From Gemmatimonadota bacterium (GTDB lineage: Bacteria > Latescibacterota > UBA2968 > GCA-2709665), in the NCBI GenBank assembly GCA_028873695.1, contig JAPPNU010000066.1, positions 1 to 63,344 on the forward strand: 63,344 nucleotides of DNA. Reading direction: 5' to 3'. This document shows, in pieces, positions 8,930-17,732 of the stretch (position 1 is its first letter; the number at the start of each line of letters is the position of its first letter). A program made the position numbers and the translations under genes. The notes beneath the pieces are model-generated. The model worked only from the letters and a program-made list of their open reading frames with translations. It was not told the origin of the DNA and searched no databases.

Positions 8930-9898
8930 TTATCCCGAGATGCTCTCATTCAGAAAGCGCGTTATCCTCTCTTGATTTGCGGTGAGGCTAGAGAATTGCT
9001 TCTCGCAGACGTCACTGAAGCGGGCTAACACTTTGCGATTGATGGACTCCTGATCTTCAAAAATAGCGAGTGAACGAAACGGTATTTCCCACCGTTCGAA
9101 TTGATGAAGTGCGATCGTGGCGTCGCCGGTCCGTCCGTCGTTGGCAAGCGCGTGAACGAACAACGGCCTGTGTATTCCGTTGACTCGACAGTCCACGGTA
9201 TACATCCCTTGAGGATCACGTCCAGGATCGCACCAGTCAAACTCTCTACGCTCATCCGGTACGGAATCGCTCATCATCGAACGAAAATCGTCCATAAATG
9301 TGGACTGAACCCGTTCCCGGGATAGATAGGACACGTCTGATATCTTGAGTAGCCCCTGAACGAACGAATAAAGTGCGTCACCGTAACGCTCGTCAGGCAC
9401 GTCGAGTACAAGCTCTCCATCGTGATCCTCGATTTGAAACATCGATAGTGCATTCGAAATAATCTTTCGGCGCGTGCCGCTCTGAAGGTCCTTTTCGTCG
9501 ATGTCGTATGTCAGATGCATGTACGTATGCGCTTCATCGGAAAGCACCCAACGCGCACCGTCTTTTCTTAGCACGATGTCCAGGTGATCGCCGTCGTCGA
9601 ATATGAACGGGGTAAACACGCGGAAGCGATCCATACCCTCGGCCGCAATCCGAATCTGAGCCGAAACCCTTTCGTGAAAGTCTCGCTCTATGGTCTCGAT
9701 GGACATTTCCTTTACCGCCTTAAAACGTCCGCCCTGAAGGTTCGGCAGCACCTCAAGATTCCCATCGGCTATCAGACAGCGAAGGGCGCTATGAAAGTCT
9801 CCGTAGCGGACTGTTGGCTCGGCGTACCAGTCCTCCCTGGTTCTGATTTCCTGGTACCGCTCCGTCGCAACATGGATATGAAAATCATAGAATTTCAC
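8930..9898 (-). CDS. DUF1828/DUF1829-type protein with an N-terminal extension
   Basis: The product of up to 322 residues contains a segment from about residue 65 that matches the DUF1828 pattern: a short first helix (MSIETIERDF), TPFIFDDGDHLDIVL, then WVLSDEAHTYMHLTYD. A C-terminal part resembles DUF1829. The function of these domains is not established; they occur in phage-related and defence contexts. The reading frame opens at a GTG (9898) without a good Shine-Dalgarno. An internal ATG at 9706 would give a 258-residue protein of usual family length. The extra 64 residues look protein-like and may form a winged-helix unit, so a fusion is possible. It is the third gene of a cassette with the nuclease and the methyltransferase. 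Confidence 0.65.
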   Translation of the reverse strand: MKFYDFHIHVATERYQEIRTREDWYAEPTVRYGDFHSALRCLIADGNLEVLPNLQGGRFKAVKEMSIETIERDFHERVSAQIRIAAEGMDRFRVFTPFIFDDGDHLDIVLRKDGARWVLSDEAHTYMHLTYDIDEKDLQSGTRRKIISNALSMFQIEDHDGELVLDVPDERYGDALYSFVQGLLKISDVSYLSRERVQSTFMDDFRSMMSDSVPDERREFDWCDPGRDPQGMYTVDCRVNGIHRPLFVHALANDGRTGDATIALHQFERWEIPFRSLAIFEDQESINRKVLARFSDVCEKQFSSLTANQERITRFLNESISG

Positions 9899-9946
9899 GC
9901 GTTCAATAAAGAAATCAGCATTTTAGGCTCCCGCTACGCGCAATGC

Positions 9947-10615
9947 TCAGGCCGCCGTGAACGCCAGGAATGCGTGATGTAAATCTATTGGTGAAGTGCT
10001 ATCGCGCGGGTGGTTGCTTGCCCAGGCCCACGGCTCGGCGACCAGATCCGATGGTTTCAAGTTCTCCTTGGAGCGTGACTTGCTGTCTAGATAGTCGTTA
10101 ATTCCGTCCGCGGCCTTTTGCTCATCACCACCAATAAGATATCCAATCATGAACCCGGCTGAGTGTTTTCTCGAATATTTCCCAGTTCGGAACCGATCAA
10201 CACCTTCAACGACGTATTCACGGCAAAGGCGAGCATTCGTGCCGGCGATACGTTTGCATTCTATAATTGCGTGTGGATCATGCTCTCGGAATCGGAGGAA
10301 TATCTCGATCCATAAAATCGGGATGTCCGTTCGGCCATCGGGTACCATTACTTTCGGATGAGAACGGGACTCCGTTCCGGGTAAGACTACCATTGTTCTG
10401 AACCACCGATAACATGCTGAGTCCAGTACTATCCGCATTCCATCGCGCAAATGTTCTGTGAGTTCTACTTCGCCAATATCAATGTCAACCTCCGTCGACC
10501 GACACGCCAGCGCCCAGCCAGCCTCTACCGTTCGGAGAATAGTTGCGGCAATATCAGACCCAAGGTTAATAAACTGCTGGCCCTTCGCATCAGAATCGTT
10601 AAGAGGCAACTTCAT
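9947..10615 (-). CDS. PD-(D/E)XK-like nuclease, partner of the adjacent methyltransferase
   Basis: The 222-residue protein has a compact set of motifs that fits the PD-(D/E)XK nuclease fold: TDIPILWIEIF with Asp97, then HAIIECKRI with Glu119 and Lys121. I do not recognise a named family. The ATG at 10615 overlaps the methyltransferase stop by 4 bases (ATGA), which indicates coupled translation. The likely role is the cleavage half of a restriction system whose modification half is the upstream gene, or an accessory nuclease. The DUF1828-type gene follows after 48 bases. Cleavage activity and partner are inference. Confidence 0.65.
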   Translation of the reverse strand: MKLPLNDSDAKGQQFINLGSDIAATILRTVEAGWALACRSTEVDIDIGEVELTEHLRDGMRIVLDSACYRWFRTMVVLPGTESRSHPKVMVPDGRTDIPILWIEIFLRFREHDPHAIIECKRIAGTNARLCREYVVEGVDRFRTGKYSRKHSAGFMIGYLIGGDEQKAADGINDYLDSKSRSKENLKPSDLVAEPWAWASNHPRDSTSPIDLHHAFLAFTAA

Positions 10616-13548
10616 ACACCGGTTCCGCAGAAACCTTCGATAACTACTGAGTCGACGTCTTCCAATGCCGAGACTTCCATCCAGTGACGGCGGGCAGCAG
10701 GTTTTACAATCACGACCTCGTTTCGACCATGTACTCGAAGTTCGCGTTCGCCAACTATGGCACTGGAAATCCGAACAGCCAAGCGTTCGCCAATTCGGTC
10801 GAGAACACTTCTCAGGTCTCCCTCCGGTCTAATAATCTCTAAACTATTCGGTTTCGAGCATTCTTCGAGAACAAAGCGCACAACCCTTAGTGGCACCTGT
10901 AGGGGAAGATCGAACACTTCCGCACGTAGACTACGTTTGTTCGCAGCGGAGAGCCACGCACCTAGTGCTGCTTGGAAACTGTGCGCATAGTTCGAGACGT
11001 GGCGAATATCGGCGGGTTTGACGGATGCTTCTCTGCCAGCTTTCCATTGCCAACTTGCACGAGACAAACCATCACGTGCAACGATCCGCTCGGCTTCGCT
11101 CAAGTCATATAAGTCGAATACGCCTTCGTCAATAGCTTGCCAATCAGAGACGCTAGGGAGACTTCCCTGTAAATTAGAGGCAAGTTCTATGACATATTGG
11201 CCGGCGCTGCAGCTGACGGCTTGATCTATATTCGGAACCGGCAATCTCTCGACGTCTCGCCGCAAAAGCCTTCGCATCCAAAGCCCAAATGTCGACGCGG
11301 ACATAAGGAAGAACCAAGAAGCAAGCGACGAACTGAGAATAGCAGCCAATAGGTAGGCGACGTCTTCGGACTCCGACGGAAGAGATACACCGAAGTACGC
11401 GTCCATATACACGGCATCTCTATCTACCACGGCAACAACGGGGCGTGGGTTTTGTGTCAGGAATTCTTTGACAATTAGCAATGGTGCACGATAGATCTCA
11501 CGCCTTCGTGGTCCTTCGGCGCGCTCTTCGACAAACGTCCTTAAGCCAATGGATACATGGAAGTGCTGAACATCGTTATTAGCAATCAACGGGAGCCCGT
11601 GTAGAAAGCAAGAATTCCTACTACGATTGCCCATCTTCAAACCTGCACGGAGTCTTGTGCCACGTCTTTCGAGTTGTTGACCCAATGTGAAATGTCGAGA
11701 AATTAGTCTGTCCAACAATGACAGATCGCGGCGAAATCCGAAAAACGCCGCCTTTAGAGACTCCGGCCTCCTCCGCCAATCGTCCAAACGCAATGAAATT
11801 ACATCACTCGGTGCCAATGCAAACGTATGGCTTTGCGCGGCAGTAGGAGACCACGGGACCTGCACGGTATTGATCACGCCCTTGCGCGATGGCCGATGCC
11901 TCGCAAACAAGACGATCGCGGGCATCTTGCCCCTTGGAAAAAGCCAGGCCGACTGGTTTGACAAATTTACCAACGTCACTGGAGACAAACTCTCGATGAT
12001 TGTACGCGTAGCGGTCGCACCAGTCGCACTCCCGCTGAAGAACTGGGCAGCGCTCAGAATCAGGCCAAATCGAGTCTTCTCGGAAGCAAAACGCATTGCT
12101 TGAGAAACGAAATCGAGGCTCGTGCCTCGGGGTGCGACCACATCAAACCGTCCACTTTTGCTTTGCCAAAGTGCTTTGTCAGGCTTGCCTCCATAGCTCC
12201 ATGGCGGATTGCCGACGATTACGTCGAACTTTTTTGGAATTCCATTTTCAGTTAGCGAACACTTCCCGAATTCTGTGGTTTCCGCGTCTCGAGCGTCACC
12301 TAAAATTAGAGTTTTCCCAATTAATGGCTCGAACTTTAACGCTTGTGGTGGCTGCGGATCTGGGTCGAGTTCTAGCGCTGCCAAATAGAGACTGAACGCA
12401 GCTACATGTACCGCGGCCCTGCTAATTTCGACACCGAATATTTGTTCGTGCAGTGTAGATCGGATTATATCTCGGTTCCGCACAGCCCCGTTTGTCTGCA
12501 AATCAACCAGCTTGCGCAATGCCTCGACGAGAAAGACTCCGGATCCACATGTAAGATCGAGTACGGATTCATCCCCAGTGAGTCCGTCGGCGATTTCGTC
12601 CATTACTAGGGAAACGAGAGAGAGCCGAGTGTAAAAGACATCTTTTCCGACATCAGTGTCAGATTTAGATGAATGTGCGTGAGCGAATTGCTCATAGATG
12701 GAACTGATCAACTCTACTGGTATGACGTCGAATTGATATGGAAAGAGTTTCATCTGTTTAGTGTCTGGATCTACAGCCTGAAGGAAGTCCGCTACTCTCG
12801 ATAGGTGATCGGCTTCCTTCACATATGACCCATCCGATGGGAAGATATCTCCGTTAAATGTCACTCGAAGCCAATCGAATAGATTCCTAGTGCTTATTGG
12901 ATCTCTCAGAATGGATGCCAGGGTGGAGTGATTGTAATTCTCTACAAGGAATTTCTCTGTGACAATCCTCCTATCAATCAGGTACTGTGTAAATATCGAC
13001 CGGCCGATTAGCGCTTGTGCATCGGTACGTTCCACCCCACTATCCACAAGATCTCGTTCAAGCGCCCCAAGATCGGACAGGAGTTGTCGATCGACACATG
13101 TCTTGCGGTTGATTCCGGGAGCCTGCTGCCAGAAATGTCCGGTTTCCATGGCAAAGCGACCGGCGAAGGCGTCCAGTTTGTCCAACTCACTAGCGATCAG
13201 CTTGAATGTACCCAGCCGGTGCGCTGCAGCATCCTCTGTCGCCCGGGGATCACCGAAGCCGTTGTATAGATCGATCTTATCCGGTGAAACGACCCATAGC
13301 AACGGGGCAAAACCCTGGTTCCAGATTTCCTGTCGCCACCGTTCCACCTGCTTTGTGGATGGGTCTTCGCTTTCCAGCTTGAAGTAGACAGTAAGCGCGG
13401 AATCGCTCCGCCACAAGGCATCGGGCTCAAACTCCCGGGCCTGGCACCTGGAACGCGCGTCGTCTTCGAGATACACACCATGTCCTGGTGTACCATTTTC
13501 CAAATAGCCAGTTGCTTCAAGAACTTCGCCTAAGAATTGGGCGATCAT
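10612..13548 (-). CDS. Large N6-adenine DNA methyltransferase (Eco57I/type IIG-like)
   Basis: The 978-residue protein carries the N6-methyltransferase signatures VLDLTCGSGVF (329-339, AdoMet binding) and NPPW (447-450, catalytic). An N-terminal region of about 130 residues resembles type II/Eco57I nuclease-like domains (EPDALW, then VYFKLE), but a clear ExK triad is not visible, so cleavage by this domain is doubtful. The C-terminal half should contain the target-recognition region. The gene starts at ATG 13548, after GAGGG and a promoter-like pair of boxes at 13597-13626, so it likely begins its own transcript inside the island. It overlaps the nuclease gene by 4 bases. The system type is uncertain: type II/IIG-like modification enzyme or a part of an unnamed defence module. 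Confidence 0.85.
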   Translation of the reverse strand: MIAQFLGEVLEATGYLENGTPGHGVYLEDDARSRCQAREFEPDALWRSDSALTVYFKLESEDPSTKQVERWRQEIWNQGFAPLLWVVSPDKIDLYNGFGDPRATEDAAAHRLGTFKLIASELDKLDAFAGRFAMETGHFWQQAPGINRKTCVDRQLLSDLGALERDLVDSGVERTDAQALIGRSIFTQYLIDRRIVTEKFLVENYNHSTLASILRDPISTRNLFDWLRVTFNGDIFPSDGSYVKEADHLSRVADFLQAVDPDTKQMKLFPYQFDVIPVELISSIYEQFAHAHSSKSDTDVGKDVFYTRLSLVSLVMDEIADGLTGDESVLDLTCGSGVFLVEALRKLVDLQTNGAVRNRDIIRSTLHEQIFGVEISRAAVHVAAFSLYLAALELDPDPQPPQALKFEPLIGKTLILGDARDAETTEFGKCSLTENGIPKKFDVIVGNPPWSYGGKPDKALWQSKSGRFDVVAPRGTSLDFVSQAMRFASEKTRFGLILSAAQFFSGSATGATATRTIIESLSPVTLVNLSNQSAWLFPRGKMPAIVLFARHRPSRKGVINTVQVPWSPTAAQSHTFALAPSDVISLRLDDWRRRPESLKAAFFGFRRDLSLLDRLISRHFTLGQQLERRGTRLRAGLKMGNRSRNSCFLHGLPLIANNDVQHFHVSIGLRTFVEERAEGPRRREIYRAPLLIVKEFLTQNPRPVVAVVDRDAVYMDAYFGVSLPSESEDVAYLLAAILSSSLASWFFLMSASTFGLWMRRLLRRDVERLPVPNIDQAVSCSAGQYVIELASNLQGSLPSVSDWQAIDEGVFDLYDLSEAERIVARDGLSRASWQWKAGREASVKPADIRHVSNYAHSFQAALGAWLSAANKRSLRAEVFDLPLQVPLRVVRFVLEECSKPNSLEIIRPEGDLRSVLDRIGERLAVRISSAIVGERELRVHGRNEVVIVKPAARRHWMEVSALEDVDSVVIEGFCGTGV

Positions 13549-13596
13549 CTAGCACCCTCACAAAATCACAGATCTCGATGTGACGATGTTTCCATT

Positions 13597-13626
13597 ATTA
13601 TACGCTATAATCGGCCTAACATTCAA
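13597..13626 (-). promoter_or_regulatory. Predicted sigma-70-type promoter for the methyltransferase cassette
   Basis: On the minus strand TTGAAT (13621-13626) and a perfect TATAAT (13597-13602) are separated by 18 bases. Transcription would start near 13590, leaving a leader of about 40 bases before the methyltransferase ATG. It lies between the decayed antitoxin copy and the cassette. Confidence 0.65.
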
Positions 13627-13750
13627 CAAAATCCGCAATTATTGTGGTTCCTCACCAAATCCCAGACTCTATCACGGTGGAGTAAAGGCGATGAGGAATA
13701 AATTTAAACCCCGTTTCGGGACGTGACACAATTGGAACACCACCGACAAT

Positions 13751-13992
13751 TCAACCAATTCGGGAATGGATCGTACATGCGCTCGCGCGCAGATATGGTA
13801 AATTTCACACTATCGATTGGCTCAAGTTGATAATGTATTACGTGGAAGATTAGCGTGTGGAGCGTGTTCGGGAAGCGCTGTACGCAAAATCGCCCACGCT
13901 TCCTTGTCGATTCAATGGCCGTTCGCAGCCGCGCGGACGTGCAGTCGGTGCTTAGAGTCTTCGCTTACGTCAATGTAATCTACGTCTCCTAC
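13751..13992 (-). pseudogene. Decayed duplicate of the vapB/fitA antitoxin gene
   Basis: Read on the minus strand, this 242-base stretch aligns end to end with the intact antitoxin gene at 8499-8741. Over the first 46 codons I count 23 identical residues (for example RAAANGH versus RAAEHGH, and AILRTAL versus AILRAAL). The start codon is GTA, a TGA replaces the serine codon after the GH pair, and a one-base length difference disrupts the frame in the C-terminal part. DNA similarity continues to the stop position, including a shared CGATCCA block. No toxin remnant follows. It lies just after kwaB and before the methyltransferase cassette, so the two antitoxin copies flank that cassette as imperfect direct repeats. 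Confidence 0.88.
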
Positions 13993-14043
13993 AATGGCGA
14001 CAAGGGTCAGCCAGCGAGAAGTAAAATTGACCGACTGGACTCA

Positions 14044-14925
14044 TCAGTCTGCTTGCCTTTTTGAATTGGTTTCGTAGAGATTTTCAGTGATTGCTCCCCG
14101 GAAAATCTCTTCGTTCAGTAGTTGCAGAACCTTTTTCGCTTCATGCTTTTCCGATGGGAAAACAATCTTGTCCTCTGAGATGTGGATATCGACGTTGTAT
14201 TGAGTGGAACGCTCTCTGATTTCGACCGCGGAATATTTATCAAGCACGCCTGAATCCCTAAGCATAGCGAACCGCTTGCGATCCCATTGATTGGCTCCAT
14301 TCACTACGGCCTCCGGATCTTGCGTTGCCAGCCGCTCGTGCCCCAACACAACGCGAATCTCCTGATCCGACGCCTCCTTATAGAAGTCCTCTAAGCGGAG
14401 AAACGTGTTGACGGTGCGGTAATTCCGAAACAACAGCTTGCCTTCGGAAGGCAGATACACGGCACTTAACTTGACACCAAGCGTCATCCCGGGATCTTGG
14501 TTGGTCTTGTAGGTCTTGTTATCTAGAATCAAAAAACGCCCTGGCCGAATCACATGGGAGCGGCTGAAATTCTGGAACAGTAATACCTCCTCGCTCCGTT
14601 CATTTCGAGTAAAAGCGACGATACCCTTGATCGAATCCATCAACGTCTCATCGCTACTGAAATCGTTAAGACTAGGAACGGTCTGGCAGTTTTCGTTTAC
14701 GAGCCAATGCGGGAGACTGTAATCCATTAGGCAAAAACACTCTTGGCCCTCGGTTTGGTAACCCGCGTCAAATTCGACTTCCTGTATTTCTTCAACAAAA
14801 CTGTCGTACTGGTCTTGCCAGTTGCCAGCGAGGCTCTTCTGCAAGTCTTGATGTAGGGGAATTCGTCGCAGGCTTGTTTCGTTGCGCTGCTTTATTATCA
14901 CTGCAAGTTGAAAGTTTTCAAGCAT
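14044..14925 (-). CDS. kwaB: Kiwa anti-phage protein KwaB (DUF4868)
   Basis: The 293-residue protein matches the DUF4868 pattern: a central LILDNKTYKTN region, a strand-helix block with LRLEDFYKE, then RKRFAMLRDSGVLDKY and an ending LYETNSKR that is typical of the family. In the described two-gene Kiwa system, KwaB works with the membrane protein KwaA and acts against injected or replicating phage DNA. The gene overlaps kwaA by 8 bases and has AGGGG before its ATG. It is the last gene of the hsdM-to-kwaB segment of the island. The family assignment is by recognition of sequence pattern only. Confidence 0.82.
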   Translation of the reverse strand: MLENFQLAVIIKQRNETSLRRIPLHQDLQKSLAGNWQDQYDSFVEEIQEVEFDAGYQTEGQECFCLMDYSLPHWLVNENCQTVPSLNDFSSDETLMDSIKGIVAFTRNERSEEVLLFQNFSRSHVIRPGRFLILDNKTYKTNQDPGMTLGVKLSAVYLPSEGKLLFRNYRTVNTFLRLEDFYKEASDQEIRVVLGHERLATQDPEAVVNGANQWDRKRFAMLRDSGVLDKYSAVEIRERSTQYNVDIHISEDKIVFPSEKHEAKKVLQLLNEEIFRGAITENLYETNSKRQAD

Positions 14926-15457
14926 CCGAATCCCCTATGTGAAGATAGATATTCCAAGCAACGATCACCGTTTGGACCTCATTGTCCGGTCGTCTCAATT
15001 CTCCCTTGCTGATGAGTAAATTGGACACACCATGGCGGTTTTTCGCCGCGTAGAAACGATAACCAAATAGAAGACGCATTACTGGATTAAAATGAAGGGC
15101 TCCAGCTTGCGCAATTGCTACGACGATGATTAGTAAAATATAGATGCTCGTTAGCGACTCGCTGGCAAACGTCGAATTTTCCGATCGGACAAAGGGCAAC
15201 AAATAAATGAACAGGAATGTGAGAATTTCCTGATCCTTACTCTCAAATTCCTTGATGTAGAATAAGTGTCTTTGTGCTTTCTTCTCAGCATATTTCAAGA
15301 GTGCCCAACAAAGAGCAACCAAAACTATCGCAGCCAAGAACCACCATATCCAACTCGTCCATGGCTGGCAACGCTCGAATTGACTGATGGCAACGGCACC
15401 AAGGACAGGAGATAAAGATGTTGATACCAGAAGACACTTCGCAAGGAAGCTCAACAT
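14918..15457 (-). CDS. kwaA: Kiwa membrane protein KwaA
   Basis: The 179-residue protein has about four hydrophobic segments (near residues 4-24, 37-55, 78-92 and 104-121) followed by a soluble tail with GYRFYAAKNRHGVSNLLISKG and a strand ending in IYLHIGDSDA. Size, topology and position directly before a DUF4868 gene fit KwaA, the membrane sensor of the Kiwa system. The ATG at 15457 is inside the end of hsdS (7-base overlap) and is preceded by AAGGA, so Kiwa is translated from the same message as hsdS. On its own the sequence would only be a small membrane protein; the partner makes the call. Confidence 0.78.
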   Translation of the reverse strand: MLSFLAKCLLVSTSLSPVLGAVAISQFERCQPWTSWIWWFLAAIVLVALCWALLKYAEKKAQRHLFYIKEFESKDQEILTFLFIYLLPFVRSENSTFASESLTSIYILLIIVVAIAQAGALHFNPVMRLLFGYRFYAAKNRHGVSNLLISKGELRRPDNEVQTVIVAWNIYLHIGDSDA

Positions 15458-16806
15458 GCTGGATTTTCCTTAGTAGGTATCGTCAGGACCAGCCGCACCC
15501 GCCCGTCTAGGAGGTGCTGCATCATGCCGTGTTTGACACTTCTTATTTTATCGGTGCATCTCTCCAGCGAGTCGACCTCGGCGTCAACGTTAGATAGAAC
15601 TGACGAGATCGCGATTTGTTCATCAACGTGAGGAAAGGGCACGGCTATAGATTGGATAATTCGGAGGTTTAGCCCCCCACGGCCACCATCTCCAGTAGAC
15701 ATCCCACGCAACTCTTCGTATCGAGAATCCAAATTGTAGTATAAGTATTTTGGACTGAAGGACTCGTTTGGATAGATTGCTGCAATCGACTGATTTGTAC
15801 ACAGCTCAACTGAGTTTATGGCTACAGTCCCTCTTGTCTTTCCTTGTCCCGCCAAACCTACCAAGACACATCGTGGCGGTATAAGCTTGGTACTGGATTC
15901 CCTGAGACCAAGCTCTGTTATTCTCCCCTCTACGTCATTGACTATTTTTTTGTTCAATTCGCCAGAGTTCATCCATCGTACAGTTCCGTTCCAATATTCG
16001 GGTATGGTCGTGCTGGGTGTCCCACCTGCGACGCAGTCCGTAAATTCACCAATTCTTCTCTTCTCCCACGCCCCGCTGAAACCCGGCAGACGAGTTTTCC
16101 CGGTCAGTAGTTGCTGCAAGGCGGCCAGTCTTATTGCTCGCTTTTTTGCGATAAGGGCTTCCAACGCTGCGAGCAATCGGTCCAGGTCCGACAATGCGTC
16201 GGCGATGGCGCGTTGTTCGCGCACAGGGGGGAGTAACGCACGAACAACCCCGATTGACTGTTTCGATATTCCGAAAACCTTTAGACCCGTAGCGAGGCGA
16301 CGTAATTGTTCCTTTGCCGGTCCACTCTCTAGAAGAAATGCGCGATAGCCATCCTGGACTCGCTTGTCCTTTGGTCTGAGCAGGAAAGTATGTAAACCTG
16401 AAATTGCTTCAGTGGCACCAAGATTTCGAATTTCGACGCTCTTACCAACACCATCTTCGTCCTCGGACGCATCTGCAACGACTAGATCGCCATCTCTAAG
16501 TCGGTTGGCTGTAACACTCTTGCCAGGCAAAAGAAATGGTACATTGTCGCGAGAAAAATCGATAAAATGATTAAATCGCGTGTGGATGTCGCCGTAATGT
16601 ACATACGCAGTTTTCCCGGAGTCTCCGAGGTCGGCTCTAGAATTGGATGCAGTACTGTGGAAATCGAAAAGTTCCCCAATGGAGAACACGGACCAATCGT
16701 TCGGAATCACACCCCATTCAGTTCGTTTGTAGGCCGCAGGTAATCCTTCGGATCGGGAATTTCCGGTTTCAAGACCTCTGTCCAATTTATAGAGTTCACT
16801 TCTCAT
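15451..16806 (-). CDS. hsdS: Type I restriction enzyme specificity subunit (HsdS)
   Basis: The 451-residue protein has the two-repeat layout of HsdS: a first target-recognition domain starting after TEWGVIPNDWSV, a conserved helix around LLPPVREQRAIADALSDLD (residues about 195-215), a second domain that begins after KTRLPGFSGAWEKRRI, and a second helix around VDEQIAISSVLSNVD. The two helices set the spacing of a bipartite DNA target. I use the ATG at 16806; a TTG lies just before it. It is separated from hsdM by the TIM-barrel gene and overlaps kwaA by 7 bases. Both domains appear complete. Confidence 0.93.
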   Translation of the reverse strand: MRSELYKLDRGLETGNSRSEGLPAAYKRTEWGVIPNDWSVFSIGELFDFHSTASNSRADLGDSGKTAYVHYGDIHTRFNHFIDFSRDNVPFLLPGKSVTANRLRDGDLVVADASEDEDGVGKSVEIRNLGATEAISGLHTFLLRPKDKRVQDGYRAFLLESGPAKEQLRRLATGLKVFGISKQSIGVVRALLPPVREQRAIADALSDLDRLLAALEALIAKKRAIRLAALQQLLTGKTRLPGFSGAWEKRRIGEFTDCVAGGTPSTTIPEYWNGTVRWMNSGELNKKIVNDVEGRITELGLRESSTKLIPPRCVLVGLAGQGKTRGTVAINSVELCTNQSIAAIYPNESFSPKYLYYNLDSRYEELRGMSTGDGGRGGLNLRIIQSIAVPFPHVDEQIAISSVLSNVDAEVDSLERCTDKIRSVKHGMMQHLLDGRVRLVLTIPTKENPAC

Positions 16807-16868
16807 CAAATATACCCGCTACGCGATCAATGCTCTCGCGTGGTCTGCCGCCCTCTCAAGTTTGATTA

Positions 16869-17711
16869 TCACTGACACAATTCAGCAACCATAGCCGCGT
16901 TTTCGCCCAGTTGATCGTTGAATTTCTGGTACATCCCCACCAGAAGTACGTCGTTGGCCTTGATGTTGTTCAGCGCAAACGCGAACTCTTCGCGAATCTG
17001 GTTATTGGAACCGACGGAGCGTCCGGCCGCGAGGACTTTGAAGACGATACAGGGTTTGGCAGTATTTTGGATTATTCGACACATTCGGTCGCGATGTTCG
17101 CGGAGATAGACTTCACCAAGTGGCGGATGGCCGAATTTTCGTTCGAACTCCTCCCGCGCTCCTTCCAGATAATACAGGGCGGTCATGTAATAGTCGATAT
17201 CCCAATCTTCTTCTTCGGCGATGTCGATAAGCCGGGGATTGTGAACCGACAGGCCGACCATCGCGCCGGTGTTGCGAATGCGCTTGAGGATATCCCAAAG
17301 ATGGCCGAGGCGATTCTCCTTCAGGCACCGCCCGGCAACACCGCTTCCGTGCGGCGCCATTCCGATGGGTTCATGCGTGGCGGCTTCGTCGATCAGTGAG
17401 GGATCGTCGTACCAGTTGCCGCCCCGGCTGAGACAGAAGTAATGGATCGTACCTCCTTCGTCGCGGTATCGCCGCAGGTCGGCCGCAGACCGTTCCGTCA
17501 GTGTGTTTTGCCAGGCGTTTACGCCCACTTCTTCCGCGCGGCGCAGGGTCGCCATCACCTGATCGGATGTATTGGCTTCCTTCTGATGTTCCGAGAGCAG
17601 CTGATTGAAGTGTGAATATCCATAGATCGGATTGTCGCCCATGATGAGCCGGCTGATCCGATATCGTCCGAATGGAACGGTTGGGAGTGTTTGGGCATCT
17701 GATGCAGACAC
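16869..17711 (-). CDS. Aldo/keto reductase-like TIM-barrel protein inside the hsd operon
   Basis: The 280-residue protein starts with TVPFGRYRISRLIMGDNPIYG, reminiscent of the first strand of aldo/keto reductases, and has TIM-barrel-like strand/helix alternation (VMATLRRAEEVGVNAW, MVGLSVHNP, IVFKVLAAGR). The standard catalytic Asp-Tyr-Lys-His set of the reductase family is not obvious, so enzymatic activity is uncertain. The GTG start at 17711 is supported by GAGGAG upstream. It lies 21 bases after hsdM and 62 bases before hsdS, same strand, so it is co-transcribed with the restriction genes. A metabolic enzyme between hsdM and hsdS is unusual; it may be a passenger or an accessory factor. 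Confidence 0.6.
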   Translation of the reverse strand: MSASDAQTLPTVPFGRYRISRLIMGDNPIYGYSHFNQLLSEHQKEANTSDQVMATLRRAEEVGVNAWQNTLTERSAADLRRYRDEGGTIHYFCLSRGGNWYDDPSLIDEAATHEPIGMAPHGSGVAGRCLKENRLGHLWDILKRIRNTGAMVGLSVHNPRLIDIAEEEDWDIDYYMTALYYLEGAREEFERKFGHPPLGEVYLREHRDRMCRIIQNTAKPCIVFKVLAAGRSVGSNNQIREEFAFALNNIKANDVLLVGMYQKFNDQLGENAAMVAELCQ

Positions 17712-17732
17712 GTCATCGCTCCTCAGTTTTTA

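Noticed and set aside
13855..14064. A 69-codon plus-strand frame, similar to a plus-strand frame at 8472-8807
   Set aside because: Both are antisense to antitoxin sequences. The similarity is explained by the decayed antitoxin copy on the minus strand.
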